Shown: piece by piece, positions 10,448-21,479 of the stretch
Layout: every line of letters starts with the position of its first letter
Position numbering within the stretch: the first letter of the stretch is position 1
NCBI GenBank assembly: GCA_944472135.2
Contig: OX235267.1
Coordinates: 38,967,312 to 39,031,311, forward strand
DNA: 64,000 bases
Reading direction: 5' to 3'
Origin: Trichobilharzia regenti
Taxonomy: Eukaryota > Platyhelminthes > Trematoda > Strigeidida > Schistosomatidae
Program-made: the position numbers and the translations under genes
The notes under the pieces: model-generated
Told to the model about the DNA's origin: nothing
What the model saw: the letters and a program-made list of their open reading frames with translations, nothing else
Database searches by the model: none

Positions 10448-11489
10448 AACATACGTTATCCCAGTATGTAATTTTCAATTAAGAAAACAATTAATGGGTC
10501 GTCTAAGTTTACAGCTGCTTGTAGTGCCCTACACAAGCTGTATTTTCTGAATTCATAGTTTCAATAGCGTTGGGAAGTTCGATAATCTAATAAACCGCAT
10601 ACTAGGGCTTTCAACATTCGAAATATAGGGCTCACTGAATGAAACTGCCATATCCCGTTATTAATTCAACTCTTTTTCCTAAAGATGATAAATTTAAAAA
10701 TTATTCCCTTCAAATAACAATGGGTTTTTCCGTTACTATTCGAATATATACTTGTATATAGATTTCATTAAGCTTAATTATTGATTGACCAGGTACCAGT
10801 GAACAGTCGTTTGTTTGATGTACAGGTGAATGTCAGAAGTAGGGAGGGTGATACTCGTCGATGTCTGTCTGTAATTTTCACTTAATCACCCACTGGTTGT
10901 GAATCGGACCAAGCGAAGGAAGAGTTATCAGAAACTATCCATTTCTGTGCAAATGGCAAGACGCTCAAATGCAGTCACATTGCCAGATGAGAGTTCCGAA
11001 ACACTACTATGCTGACAGACTGTCAAAGATGTCTTTGCAATTCTATTCAGATATTCATCTGTCCCTAACCAGCACTAATTGTAAATATGAGGTGAGACAT
11101 GCAACCTGTTGTCAACTGACTTTAAATCAGTGATGAACACGTGGATTACTTTGTAATAAGTTATCGATGGAGAGGAAAACTTTTTGCCCTCACATTATAC
11201 ATTAGCTGGTGTAGGTTTACACTTACGACCAAATAGACATAAAATACAAAATGCGAAGAAGCTCTCACATATCTCAAACTCTAATGAATATGTCATTTGT
11301 ATATACGGAGTTAATCGAGCAAAGTAATATCCAATCAAAGGAAACTAGGTAATGCAGCCAGTATGATATAGAAACAGCATTGAAGATATTCGATAAGAAG
11401 CAGCTGAAGGTTGGAAAAACCAATGCATTTAATTAGCTCCTTCCGAAGCGTTCGGAACAAGACGATCGTTTCTGTTCAATCGACGAGAG
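10448..11489. other. Unassigned
   Basis: No open frame of note, repeat or RNA gene was recognised. Confidence 0.4.
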
Positions 11490-12020
11490 GAAATCACTTG
11501 ACGAGGTTATAACATTACACCGATTGAGATGGTTAAGACATGTGTTACACATGTCTGCCCATCGATTGCCTTCCTCGATAACAGGCAATGTTAGCTGAAA
11601 TAGGATCTATCAGGTTGAAAAATAGAAGGTTAGTAGTGGTCAAACTGAAACATGGCTTCATCAGTCTAGGAAATCCACAACAGTCAGCTTAAGTCACCCA
11701 GTCACGTAGGGAGGTGTAGACTTCCTGACTGGTTGGGGTCCTCAGGATGGTAAAATCCAATGGCTGGAGACAGTTGACGATATGGATGTAAATCATTCTC
11801 AATGATTGGCGCAAATGTATTCACTCTTTGTGATTTATAATATCCAAGAAAATCCTATTGTTCTTCCATATTACTATTTTTTTCGCCTCACACTTCTGTT
11901 TCTTATGTCTCCTCTTTGAATCCCTCTTTACTTTCTTCTCTTGATTTGTGTGCTGCAAGGAGGTAGTGTGGTAACTGGATCTGCTGCACATCTGTGCAAA
12001 GTTCTACGGTGAAACCAGTT
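11490..12020 (+). mobile_element. RTE-like LINE, 3' end fragment
   Basis: This matches the 3' part of the RTE-like family seen more fully at 18580-19770 and 60335-61560. It runs from CACCGATTGAGATGGTTAAG through a TCACGTAGGGAGGTGTAGAC block to the terminal segment with GCACATCTGTGCAAAGTTCTA and a GTTAGTCAGTCAG tail. In translation this is the LRWLRHVL region near the C-terminus. Frames are broken. Confidence 0.7.
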
Positions 12021-12079
12021 AGTCAGTCAGCCTTATCTTAACATGATATGCGGCGAATTTTACTTTATTCTTCATAACA

Positions 12080-12455
12080 ACGGCGAGAAGCATCAGATAA
12101 CAAGAGGTAGAATTTTTTGGAAGGCATCAACAGTAGGTAATACCCACCAACTACTCAAGTGTATTAAGGAGTAAAATCTTATAGAAGTACGGAAGCTGAA
12201 ATGATTTCTGTGAAGAATGAGACTTCAGTAGCTTTTCAAGATGCTCAAACGTTATTTTGAACACTGAAGAGCAGTTCAACTTGATTCCATCTACATGACA
12301 TTTCCCCATCAACCAACCCAACCTTAAATAAAATATCAAAGTAAATCCCCCATCTGAAACGGATTCTGCGAAATGCCTCTGTAATTAAAAAAAAGTAAAG
12401 CATCAGGATCTGATGGCTTGACTTCAGAGGTGTTTAAAAATGGCAAGATATATTT
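12080..12455 (+). mobile_element. RTE-like LINE, start of RT domain (broken)
   Basis: Translation gives a degenerate lead-in and then KASGSDGLTSEVFKNG at about 12390-12445, the RT block usually written GPDG-PE-FK. The rest of the RT is missing. It lies downstream of a 3' end of the same type, so it is a separate fragment. Confidence 0.6.
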
Positions 12456-12950
12456 TGTCTAAAATAATTGTGTAGGTGTAGAACTTTGGGCACTGTGATA
12501 AAATGTGATTCCATACTGGATTAGATAAGTTTATTTTAAATATCATACAGCGATGAAGTATTAACAACTGGATGACGTTTCAAGTATAAATTTTTGCCAC
12601 TCATAATCACATCAACTTTAGTCACGCGGTTTCAAAATTTGTCTCATATATTTCCCCTCTCTTTTTGTCTCCAACTTCCATTTGTTGTTTGTTGAGACTT
12701 TCCATATCTCCGGTATAGGCGTTGCGTCATTCCGACTGCATGTGTGAGTTGTTGAGTCGGTAAACACAACCTCTCTCTCAACGTAACTATACTACTTAAT
12801 TTCATCATGAGTTAACATTAGTTCTGGGGAAATCACTCGTACCAAATTCCCATGAAACTTCATGAACTCTCTTACAAATTGCCGCGCCTGGGCAGCGATG
12901 ATTCGAGACGTTCATGAAGCCGGCTCATCCTCCCGTAGGAGATAGCCGAA
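12456..12950. other. Unassigned
   Basis: No gene or known repeat recognised. The segment near 12880-12960 is more GC-rich and may be an unrecognised repeat. Confidence 0.35.
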
Positions 12951-12954
12951 GTAA

Positions 12955-13045
12955 AGTAAGTAAGTATTAGTTCTCTAACTAATGTCAGCTCATGATGAAA
13001 TCCTGAAACCAACCAAATCCCTACAAACCAACACTTATATACTAC
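12955..13045 (+). repeat. SINE-2 3' tail fragment
   Basis: Contains TCTCTAACTAATGTCAGCTC followed by ATGATGAAATCCTG and a CAAACCAACACTT block, the constant 3' part of the family also seen at 17075, 24790 and 42920. The tRNA-like head is absent. Confidence 0.65.
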
Positions 13046-13140
13046 TTAATATTTTCACACTGTCTCACCCTATTTTGTGATTACATACAAGTGAATGTAG
13101 TGCGATGGTTGAGCTTTTTTCTAGGTTATTTAACTTAGCT

Positions 13141-13386
13141 GTGCGTCGGTGGCACAGCGGTTAGGACGCTCGCTGACCATGCGCATGGTCCGGGATTCGA
13201 TTCCCGGCCACTGGACGACTCACTCCTTTACCTCGCTAAGCCAGAAATAATGCTGGTAAAGAGGAAAGGTTGGGCATGAGGCTAGCAACCTCATCCTGTA
13301 AAATAAACACCACTGCTACAGAAACTCCAAGCCACTAACTTGAGGCCCTATGTTCCACTGGGAACGTGAAGGAAAAAAAAAAAAAA
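13141..13386 (+). mobile_element. tRNA-headed SINE with SR2-like tail (SINE-B, best copy)
   Basis: The head GTGCGTCGGTGGCACAGCGG has a box A-like TGGCACAGCGGTTAGGAC and a box B-like GGATTCGATTCCC, as in tRNA-derived pol III promoters. The body continues through CTCGCTAAGCCAGAAATAAT and AACACCACTGCTACAG. The 3' end reads GAGGCCCTATGTTCCACTGG, GAACGTGAAGG and a run of 14-15 A. That last block matches the 3' end of the SR2-like LINE at 38795-38830. Confidence 0.8.
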
Positions 13387-14295
13387 GGTCAATCATTCTA
13401 GGTCTAGCTAAATTTTCATGTTCCAAGAATCTAGTTGACCCCGATATACTAGTTTGACTTACGTAATTGACCTCGCAGTCACTAAATGGTATTTGGTAAA
13501 TTATATAATTTTTGTCAGTTGGATCTATTGCATCCTTAAGCCGACAAAATTTGTCTCTGAGAGAGTTGGTTGGTTGGTTTAAATGCAGTTTAATTGTGAT
13601 GCTGTAATGTCTGGGAAGTCAATACTAATGTGTACTGTTAGGCATCCCACTTTCTATTTATCGGGAACAAAGCTTCCTGTGATGGTTAAGAGGAATCAGC
13701 TTGTCTAATCCAGTATCGTTGGGGGCGTAGTCATACATAAAATAATTGAGGCTAGGAAAAGATAAACTTTAGAAAACCAGATAGATCTAGGGTTCATCCG
13801 TCAACAAGTTCTAGAACACAGGTATACCGACATCCAAAAGGACCTTTGTCGAACAAAATGTGCTCCATGCTGTCCAGCTAAGTAGTGTCATCAACCCTTA
13901 CAATGCGTGTGCCTCATAGCTTAAAACATTCAAAACCTGATCTAGGTAACTGAATTCCAGTTAAACAGTGAAAAAGACATGTTGATGAATGTGAATCTGT
14001 GATTCAGATCTATGCGGATTAAACCGTTATCACTCAAACTTGTAGTTGATTTAAAGCACACAGATGGTATAGTCCTTCTAGATAACACCGATGTAGTGCA
14101 GTTCTGTGAATTTTCTGATTCAAATATGGAGTATAATTCTGTTGAGAACACATGGTGTAGCCTCTACAACAGATGGCAGATACAATTTGTTTTTGTTTTT
14201 TCAATAAAATCCTTCTACCTGTTTGAAGTACTACGTGATTTGATTAATACACAGAAATCACTACTAAGTGTACGGGACAAAGAATAGTAACGAGA
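13387..14295. other. Unassigned
   Basis: No gene seen. An open frame at 14012-14287 has no motif I recognise. Confidence 0.35.
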
Positions 14296-14297
14296 AA

Positions 14298-14835
14298 TCA
14301 GGAGTATCGATGAGACTGTGAAGCTACATTGGCTGAGATGGTTAGGACATGTGCTACGTATGCCCAGCTATCGACTTCCTCGACAATGGGCATTGTTAGC
14401 TGACACAGTGTCAGGCTGGAAAAGAGAAACTAGTGGTTGTCAAACTGAAACATGGCTTCATCAGTCAATGAAATCCACAACAGTTAGTTTAAGTTAGCTA
14501 GTCACGTAGGAAGGTGTAGACTTCCCGTTTGGGGTCCTCGGGACGGTGGAAACCGTTGGCTGGAGACAATCGGTGATATGGCTCAAAATCGTTCTCAATG
14601 AAAAGCGCAGGTGCATCCACTCCTTGTGACTTATGATTTCCAATGAAACTGTTTTGTTCTTCGTTATTACTATTCCTTTGTCTCACACCTCTGTCTACTG
14701 TCTTTATTATGCATTTCTTCTACTTTCTTCTCCTTCTTTTTGTGCCACAAGGAGGGAGTGGGGCGACTCGAACTGCTGCACATTGCTGCAAACTTCTGTA
14801 TTGAAAACAGACAGACAGACAAGAGTATCTAGTGT
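14298..14835 (+). mobile_element. RTE-like LINE, 3' end fragment
   Basis: Repeats the same 3' segment as 11490-12020, from GAAGCTACATTGGCTGAGATGG-type sequence (the LRWLGHVL coding block) through AGGAAGGTGTAGACTTCCC to the CACATTGCTGCAAACTTCTG terminus and an ACAGACAGACA tail. Broken frames. Confidence 0.75.
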
Positions 14836-15154
14836 GTCTGAAAGATTACAAATAGTGAATCCATCTGCACCATTGAGTCATATCACCAATAATCCCTAGT
14901 CCTAGGACTTCAACGCAACAGTCCGCACCTCCTTACATGGCTACTTCATCAAATCAACTGTCCAGATTTTGATATGACCACCCCTAACACTTTTCTGATA
15001 TTCTTACATTATTGTTCACTTATAGTGTTCATTATACTCATTACATTCCTATTACTGAACATATTTCTGCATGAAATATTGCATATTCTTTTGTGTTTCT
15101 CAAATGTACCAACCGAGTATCAGATCAATACACCTAACAGTAATACTTTTGTAA

Positions 15155-15475
15155 GTATATTTGTCTGTCTGTCTGTCTGTTTTCGACATAGAACTTTGCA
15201 CAAATGTGCGGAAGTAGCTACATAGGTAGGTCCAGACTACCTGGCTGTGGTCTTCGTCAGACTAAAAACCCATAACTTGAGACTGTTGGTTATATGGCCT
15301 AAACTGTTCTCAATGGTTCATATGCATCTACTCGTTGCAATCTCCCATATCGATTAAACCCCTAAGCTTTCCCATGTCGCCACTATTCTTTCACTTGTAC
15401 ATTTGTGTTCATCATATTTGTTTTGCGTTTTTGTTTTTGTTTTCATTACATGGACTCTGACTGACTGGCTGGTTT
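15155..15475 (+). mobile_element. RTE-like LINE 3' end remnant with CTGT repeats
   Basis: A (TCTG)n run at about 15163-15180 precedes TTTCGACATAGAACTTTGCAC, the family terminus in minus orientation. From about 15220 a plus-orientation 3' segment follows (CTACCTGGCTGTGGTCTTCG, GGTTATATGGCC) and ends near CTGACTGACTGG. The two pieces are strongly decayed. Confidence 0.55.
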
Positions 15476-16150
15476 CAAAGTAGAACTATACACAGATGTG
15501 CAGCAGTTCGAGTTGTCACACTCCATGTAGCACACAAAACAAGAGAAGAGATTAAACAGAGATAATAAACAGAATTGTGAGGCGAACAAAGATAGTAATA
15601 TGGAAGAACAATAGAATTTTATTGGATATTATAAATCACAAAGAGTGAATGCATCTGCTCTAGCTATTGAGAACTATTTCCAGGCTTCATCGGTTTTCAC
15701 CATCCTGAGGATCCCAACCAGTCAGGAAGTCTACACCTCCCTACGTGACTGGCTGACTTAAACTAACTGTTATGTATTTCACTGACTGATGAAGCCATAT
15801 TTTGGTTTGACCACCACTAACTACCTCTTTTCCAACCTGTCAGCTGACATTGTCTATTGTCGAGGAAGGCGATGTCTAGTTATGCGTAACATATGTTCTA
15901 ACTATCTCTGTCAATCGAGGTAACTTCACAACCTCGTCGATTGATTTCCACTCCTTACCTAGCACTCGACGCCTAACCAACTAAATATTTGCCCACCCTA
16001 TTATACCGTCCAACATGGGAGGACAGAACGCAGACACCTATGATAAAAGACAGCTAGCTAGCCTTTTCATGTCTCACAGCCATAAGAGGACAGAGCAAAC
16101 TGCTGGGCAGTACACACACACATACACACGCCTTTTGGTCAGCAGTCGGA
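15456..16150 (-). mobile_element. RTE-like LINE, 3' part (minus)
   Basis: On the minus strand this reads through the C-terminal coding block and the 3' untranslated end. Landmarks on plus are ACACAGATGTGCAGCAGTTCG at the 3' terminus, AGGAAGTCTACACCTCCCTA, and GAACGCAGACACCTATGAT (the FDHRCLR block reversed). It sits tail to tail with 15155-15475. Confidence 0.75.
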
Positions 16151-16340
16151 TACATTGCGTCTGGTAAGTCGGGCTGTTGTACTTTTTTGTATAAAGTTAT
16201 ATGTTGTAACTGGAACAGTCAATCTAACAACTATTGTATACGTATAAGCTTTCTGTGTTTATCATACACCAACCCCCTACCTCTGTTTATCTTTCATTAT
16301 ACTAATAGTATTTATCATATTTATTGATCTTCAGAATAAA

Positions 16341-16601
16341 ATGCCTCAAGGAAAATTAAAAGTGAAAACTACACTACCTAAAGGTGTTAAATCTGGGAAA
16401 AGTGAAAAATCTTTACAAAAACAATCGTGTAAATCACTTCGTAAAGGAACACATGATATGAAACCGAAAAAAGCAAAATTGAAAGAAGTTCATGAAATGA
16501 AAAAGCATATTGAAAAAATGCTTAAAAAATCAATTGAAAAACAAGCTATTGAAAAAGTTTCCGCTTGTGAACCACGTTCATTAAGTATTATTAAAGAATA
16601 A
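16341..16601 (+). CDS. Small basic UPF0390 / DUF2462 family protein (C19orf53-like)
   Basis: This is an 86-residue Lys-rich protein starting MPQGKLKVK. It matches the pattern of the UPF0390 family, whose human member C19orf53 (Leydig cell tumor 10 kDa protein homolog) starts M-QG--K and has a central PKKA block followed by a basic amphipathic helix. Here these are PKKAKLKEVHEMKKHIEKML and the following KKSIEKQAIEK. The function of the family is not established. Codon use is strongly A/T-ending. A splice acceptor-like CTTCAG ends at 16334, seven bases before the ATG, with TACTAAT upstream near 16303, so the mRNA is probably cis- or trans-spliced at its 5' end. The frame is intact and intronless and stands alone among dead repeats. 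Confidence 0.75.
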   Translation: MPQGKLKVKTTLPKGVKSGKSEKSLQKQSCKSLRKGTHDMKPKKAKLKEVHEMKKHIEKMLKKSIEKQAIEKVSACEPRSLSIIKE

Positions 16602-16608
16602 AAATAAA
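16597..16608 (+). terminator. Polyadenylation signals of the DUF2462 gene
   Basis: Two overlapping AATAAA hexamers occur at 16597-16602 and 16603-16608. The first includes the TAA stop codon (16599-16601), so the 3' UTR must be only about 20-30 bases. Confidence 0.6.
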
Positions 16609-16650
16609 ACTATAATTTTCAAAAATGCTAAGTCTTTTTTCTTTGTGTCT

Positions 16651-16872
16651 TCGTCGGTCTCGTTAGTTTACTGGTAGGATGCTCATCAATCACGCAGATG
16701 GTTCGGGGTTCGACTCCCGGCCGATACACTCATAAACCTCGCTATAAGCCAGCCGATAGTAAACCAAGTAAAGAGGGAAGTTTGGACGTGCGGCTAGCTA
16801 CTCCAACACGACCACTAAAACTTAAAAGCTAAGACGTAAAGCTTTATGATCCTCTTGAAACGTAAAGGAATA
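16651..16872 (+). mobile_element. tRNA-headed SINE (SINE-B relative)
   Basis: A tRNA-like head (TCGTCGGTCTCGTTAGTTTA, then GGTTCGGGGTTCGACTCCCG as box B) is followed by a CTCGCTATAAGCCAG body and an eroded GTAAAGCTTTATGATCC..GAAACGTAAAGGAA tail. It inserted just downstream of the DUF2462 gene. Confidence 0.65.
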
Positions 16873-17074
16873 TTATTCAAATGCTTATCATATAGCCTAT
16901 CATATGTTCCTAGTGTCTGGGTATTGAATTTTACTTTCCCTCAAATCTGCTTATGTCTATCATAGTGGTGAAGTACGGAATTAGTTTGACTACGAAACAC
17001 TATCCAGCCTTTTTTCCTTGTCATCTAGCAGCATAAGCGATCTACTCTATGTGTGTTAAACTTGGGCAATGTGG

Positions 17075-17190
17075 TGTTCTATAATTCCAGTAATCTCAGG
17101 TTTTCCGATGGTCCTCTAACCGATGTCGGTTCATGATAAAATCCTGAACTGAATCATATCCCTGCAAACCAACACTTGAATGTCAATCTG
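17075..17190 (+). repeat. SINE-2 3' tail fragment
   Basis: AATCTCAGGTTTTCCGATGG, TCTAACCGATGTCGGTTCATG and CCCTGCAAACCAACACTTG are the constant 3' part of the SINE-2 family. No head is present. Confidence 0.65.
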
Positions 17191-17217
17191 ATGCTCACTA
17201 GTGACTGACCCTATTTC

Positions 17218-17525
17218 AGGTAGGTAGGTAGGTAGTTACCCGGGTTCTAGTGGAAAGTCGTGACCAGGGGGGTACAGTAAGTCGGGTGTGAGGACAGGAT
17301 CTGAGGAGGCCACGTAGTGACATCTCGTCCCAAGTCCTCGAGTGGAACCCAAGTGCGGAACGACTATTTGGTATAGCGTTCGAGGGTGACATGGAGGATA
17401 TCGTGTGAGGAGGAGATGAAAGCTTATGGATAATTGTGAAGCCAGCTAAAGAGAACGGAACAAAATGGAGGTCTGCTATTTAAACCCTATAGACCACTCG
17501 GAATCCAGGGGAATAATAATAATAT
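17218..17525 (+). mobile_element. SR2-like (RTE clade) LINE, 3' end
   Basis: After a short (AGGT)n run (17218-17235), the 3' coding and untranslated end of the SR2-like family follows: TGACATGGAGGATATCGTGT, GAGGAGGAGATGAAAGC, then a CACTCGGAATCCAGGGGAATAATAATAAT terminus whose (AAT)n tail is typical of these copies. Broken frames. Confidence 0.7.
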
Positions 17526-17559
17526 CAATTTAAATTCACCCAACTTCTTAGGAGTATTT

Positions 17560-17790
17560 TCAGGTTAGACTGCAAAGCGATATGAATAGAGAATGACTGA
17601 AAACCTGAGAGAACTGTACAGCTGTTTCGTCCAAGTTTGGCACTCTTCATCAGTACATCCCTATTGGGGGGACCACACCCAGGACCTTCAGGTTAATGGA
17701 TGATCCTGTTGATCGTTCAGCGGCTCTATGGGAGAACCCAATGGCCTATAAATTCTAACTTCTGCCCATTCGTCATATACAGTCCTACAG
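17560..17790 (-). mobile_element. SINE-2 copy with hammerhead-like core (minus)
   Basis: On the minus strand: tRNA-like head, a box B-like block at about 17680-17690, then GTACTGATGAAGAGTGCC, GACGAAACAGCTGTACAG and the constant tail. This has the hammerhead arrangement of the family, but the first core base is A instead of C and the expected GTC before stem I is GTA. Confidence 0.65.
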
Positions 17791-17799
17791 CCAGTCAGC

Positions 17800-18165
17800 G
17801 TTATCTGTAAGGACTTATCTTCACAAGCGACTTGATGAACGTCGCTGGTTACAAGTCACTGGGCCTGCAAAGGACCTCATCTTGTAATTAGTCACTGATG
17901 GGCATTATATGTAAATAAAACGAAATCCTCACAAACCCTCTTATTTAAAGAATTAGTTTTGCTAGACAGTAAAAGCAAAACGAACAGAGGAAGGTGAACT
18001 ATGCACTAGGATTTATCAAAAGCCAGTGCACTCTAATCGATATTTAGACTTTAAGTCATGTCAATTGTTATATATGTAAAGGTGGGCTTAGTTAATCATT
18101 GCATAAACTGAGCGAATACTCCAACTAGTACATTAGAAAACTTAATTAATGAAACGAAACAGACA
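17800..18165. other. Unassigned
   Basis: No gene or clear repeat. The piece around 17940-18070 may be an upstream part of the Penelope-like fragment that follows, but no motif proves it. Confidence 0.3.
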
Positions 18166-18169
18166 GAAG

Positions 18170-18580
18170 AAGGTACACTGGTCTTTTCACAACGTTTCTG
18201 ATTTAATATTGAGGAAATAAGGACAAACTACGTAATTTCGCCTCTTCTATGTGAATGTATCAGCTCGGCCGCTTCCATAGAGCTAGTTACATTCAGCATA
18301 CAGTTACGCCGGTTTATCATCTGATTACTGGACATCATCCTACACGGATAATCGAAGAATAATCAAAGTCTAATCATAACACTATTTTAGCTCACCTTTG
18401 TAGATACCGAACGTAAAGTTGATGTTATTAACAAGGCTTCGAAGTCAACTACAATATTCCATCTAGTTCTAATTTTGCCTTACGAATTCATTTTATACGC
18501 ACACACCTGAAGCAACTGAAATCCACCTAAAGAGAGTGAACTTGTGTGCTCAGAAGAAATTTGTATACAGCCACTTTCCT
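18170..18580 (+). mobile_element. Penelope-like element, endonuclease region (decayed)
   Basis: This is collinear with the clearer copy at 21480-22020. Both have a CTCTTCTATGTG.ATCAG block that becomes the Tyr-Ile-Gly region, followed by TTTATCATCTG. Both end with CACACCTGAAGCAAC and CAGAAGAAATTTGTA. Here the endonuclease motif has been lost to mutation. Confidence 0.6.
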
Positions 18581-19770
18581 TCATTGTCTGTCTGCCTGTT
18601 TTCGACATAGAATTTTTCACCTAGGTGCGGCAGTTCAAGTCGCCACACTCCATGTAGCGCACAAAGCAAGAGAAGAAATGCATATTAGAGACAGTGAACA
18701 GAGGTGTGAGACAAAGGAACGGTAATAACGAAGAACAATAAAGTTTCATTGGAAATTATAAGTCACAAGGAGTGAATGCATCTGCCGTAGTCATTGAGAA
18801 TGATTTTGAGCCATATCACCAATTGTTTCCAACCATTGATTTTCACTGCCCGGAGGACCCCGACCAGGAAGTCTACACCTTCCTATGTGGCTGGCTTAAA
18901 CTGACTGTTGTGGACTCCATTGACTGGTGTCATGTTTCGGTTTGACGACCACTAGCTTTCTCTTTTCCAGCCTGACTCCATGTCAGCTAACATTGCCTGT
19001 TGTCCAGGAAGGCGATGACTATGCATACGTAACACATGTCCTAACCATCTTAGTCGGTGTAATTTCACAACCTCGTATATTGATTTCCCCTCTTTACCTA
19101 GCACTCGACGCCTAACCTAAATATTGCTCACCTTATTATACCACTTCATACAGGAGACAGAACGCAGGCACCTATGATCGAGGACAGCTAGCCTTTTCAT
19201 GTCTTCCACTCTCAATGGCCAGGTCTCACAGCCATAAAGGAGGACGGAGTGGACTGATGAGCAGTGCACACGCCCTTTTGGTCGATAGCTAGCCGGATAT
19301 GGTCAACGTGCACTACCACTTCACTCCCTATTTCTAAACTAGGAGTCAGTGTAGCCCTGTGCTGTAACATCATCTTACATTTGTCGGGAGCGAATCGCAT
19401 CCCAAACATTCGTAGATTGCAGCTCAAGGTGTTCAGAAGACTCTGCATTTTGTTAGCGTCTTCACCACGTAGAAAGACTATATCGTCTACATATTCTAAG
19501 TCAACGAGATTATTCCCTGGTAGCAAGCCAATCGCTGAAGTGAGTTAGTGTTAAGTCCATTAGTACAATATCTGTGATGAAATTGAATAGAAATGGGGAT
19601 AATGGGCATCCCTGACGGACACCACTAGTCGTCACCACTTCAGGTGACAACTTAGCCTTCATTACATGAATATAGGGGGTATGACAGTTTCCTCCCCTTT
19701 CAAAAACCAACTTATATTGTTGTTTCAACCATCTTAATATTCTGCCTTTTAATTGCTGCATTAGTTTTCT
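18580..19770 (-). mobile_element. RTE-like LINE, RT to 3' end (minus)
   Basis: Minus-strand translation gives the RT palm region in 19510-19761 (GVRQGCPLSPFLFNFITD) and 19212-19526 (LEYVDDIVFLRGEDANKMQS). It then continues with the C-terminal blocks LLYGCETWPLR, VFDHRCLRS and LHRLRWLGHVLRM and the 3' UTR, ending at CATAGAATTTTTCACCTAGG. Several frameshifts are present. This is one of the two longest copies of this family here. Confidence 0.85.
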
Positions 19771-19834
19771 TATGCTTCTATTGATCTTTACACATCGCTA
19801 TTATTGAGACAAAAACACTAGTGTTGTCAATAAA

Positions 19835-20070
19835 TAACCTTTCTCATAGAAAAGGTTCAATTCCCGACACACTCACTTCCAAATGACAACTAGTTTACTG
19901 ACAATCAGTAAGGTCTGAAAAAGAAGGGATGTTCGGTGTGAGGTTAGTAGCTCCACCTATTTTTTTTTTTTTCTTTTGAGATTTGGGCCAAATGCCGGGG
20001 ACCCGCGCACCCCTAGTGAGACTGCGAAAGCTTGTAGCCCTATGTTCCACGCGGAGTGCAAGATCTGGAA
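19835..20070 (+). mobile_element. SINE-B copy, interrupted
   Basis: A box B-like GGTTCAATTCCCGACACACTC, an AGTTTACTGACAATCAGTAAG body and a GTAGCCCTATGTTCCACGCGG tail are recognisable. Between body and tail lies a T-run and a GC-rich insert (about 19960-20020). The first part of the tRNA-like head is missing. Confidence 0.5.
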
Positions 20071-20660
20071 AAATGTCTGAATTACAACAATGATCGGACA
20101 CGATTTCATTGACAGGTAATAAGATTTTCAATGAACACAGGCTCTTTTTCGTTGTGATTCAATCAGATTTCAGGTTGTAAAAAGCATTAACAGATCAGCA
20201 TTAGATTACCTAGTCCAAATAGGTCACAAAAATAGCATTGAAGAGTATTTTCCTTGCATCTATCGAATACTGAATTTATTGTCGGAAGCCTCTACATACC
20301 AAACACTCCATATAGCAAAATCCATTGCAACCAGGGCTGTGTGTACAAAAGAAACAGGTTCAACCACTATTACTACCCTGACCTGTTGTAGAACCTACAA
20401 ACCCACAAATTGTTTATTCGTCCACTTAATGTATCTCATATTCATTTTAAGGCTAAACTGAAGCATATTAGCACTTACAGGTGGCTATGAACTGAAACCT
20501 AATGGTCTTATTGATACGACATCATTTAGAAAACATCAATGTGTTGTTAATGAAAATAATTCGTTAATTATTCTGAAAATATAACTGTACAGTCTGATGA
20601 AGAAGTTATTGAAAAGAATATCTTTTCTTCACTAGTGAATCATATCGGATTTGTAATTGG
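20071..20660. other. Unassigned
   Basis: No gene seen; short open frames show no motif. Confidence 0.35.
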
Positions 20661-20664
20661 CCTC

Positions 20665-20950
20665 TTTAATCAACTAAAATACTCCATTTTTTGGTTGGAG
20701 GATTTCATCATGAGCTGACATCAGTTAGACAACCATTAGAAAATCGACAGGGAGTACTGGAGAGCCGGCTGTTTCGTCCTAGTTTTGGACTTTTCATCAG
20801 TATGCGCCCACCACAAGGGGTTCGAACCCAGGACCTTCTGGTTACAAGGCGAGCTAGCTGGCAGACCATCAAGCCACTGGTACCTGATCCAACGGCCAAC
20901 CCATGAATTCTTAATTCTGCCAGTTTATGATATAGCGCAACCACTTCGCA
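20665..20950 (-). mobile_element. SINE-2 copy with hammerhead-like core (minus)
   Basis: The minus strand reads: tRNA-like head with GGGTTCGAACCCC (box B), then ATACTGATGAAAAGTCC, ACTAGGACGAAACAGCC, and the tail with CTAACTGATGTCAGCTCATG. Stem II (GTCC/GGAC) is perfect, but the core is altered at two positions. A decayed plus-strand partner (20950-21130) follows. Confidence 0.7.
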
Positions 20951-21135
20951 ATGTCTTCTTTAATGAGTTACTTCCTCACCTTCAACTTGCTGTACCTTAC
21001 TGGTCACGCCTTCCCACTAGGACTGTGATGGGTGCTTACTACTGAAAGGTCCCAAAGTGGAGCGAAACAACTGTCCAGTTCTCTAATTGATGTCAGCTCA
21101 TAATTAATTCTTCCAATCAATCAAACAAAGCAAAT
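20951..21135 (+). repeat. SINE-2 remnant (plus)
   Basis: GGTGCTTACTACTGAAAGGTC, GAGCGAAACAACTGTCCAG, TCTCTAATTGATGTCAGCTC and the CCCTGCACAACCAATAC block give a decayed plus-strand copy beside the minus-strand copy. Confidence 0.55.
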
Positions 21136-21479
21136 CCCTGCACAACCAATACTTAAAAAATATCCCACTTCTCCTTATTACTTCACTTGATGCAGTTAAA
21201 GCGTAAACATACTCAAAATTCGGTTCTTCCTTTTGTGGCGCTTTAATATTGTCAAAATCAGGCTTAGTTTCGCTTTCGACTAAACGCATTGCTAGTGGAG
21301 ATTGCTTTTCGAGACGTTTTAGTTCTACAACACTCCTAGGTCAATATTACGTACATCTATCGTAACTCTCACCTGCCTACCACTTTTTTCTATAAAGAGC
21401 AAATCTGTAGCGAGCAGAAAGATGATTTTGTACAGTTTTTGTTAAAATTTAAAAAAATAAGCATTCTTTATTTTCAGAG

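Noticed and set aside
13141..13215. tRNA-like heads (here and at 33900, 51098, 56110, 62040) as true tRNA genes
   Set aside because: They can form a paired GCGTCGG/CCGACGC end and have box A and B, but the anticodon arm does not fold as a standard 5-bp/7-base loop. They are repeated with attached SINE bodies.
14974..15225. Hydrophobic frame as a membrane protein gene
   Set aside because: It ends within LINE-derived sequence (CFRHRTLHKCAE) and its Leu/Ile/Phe content follows from a T-rich strand.
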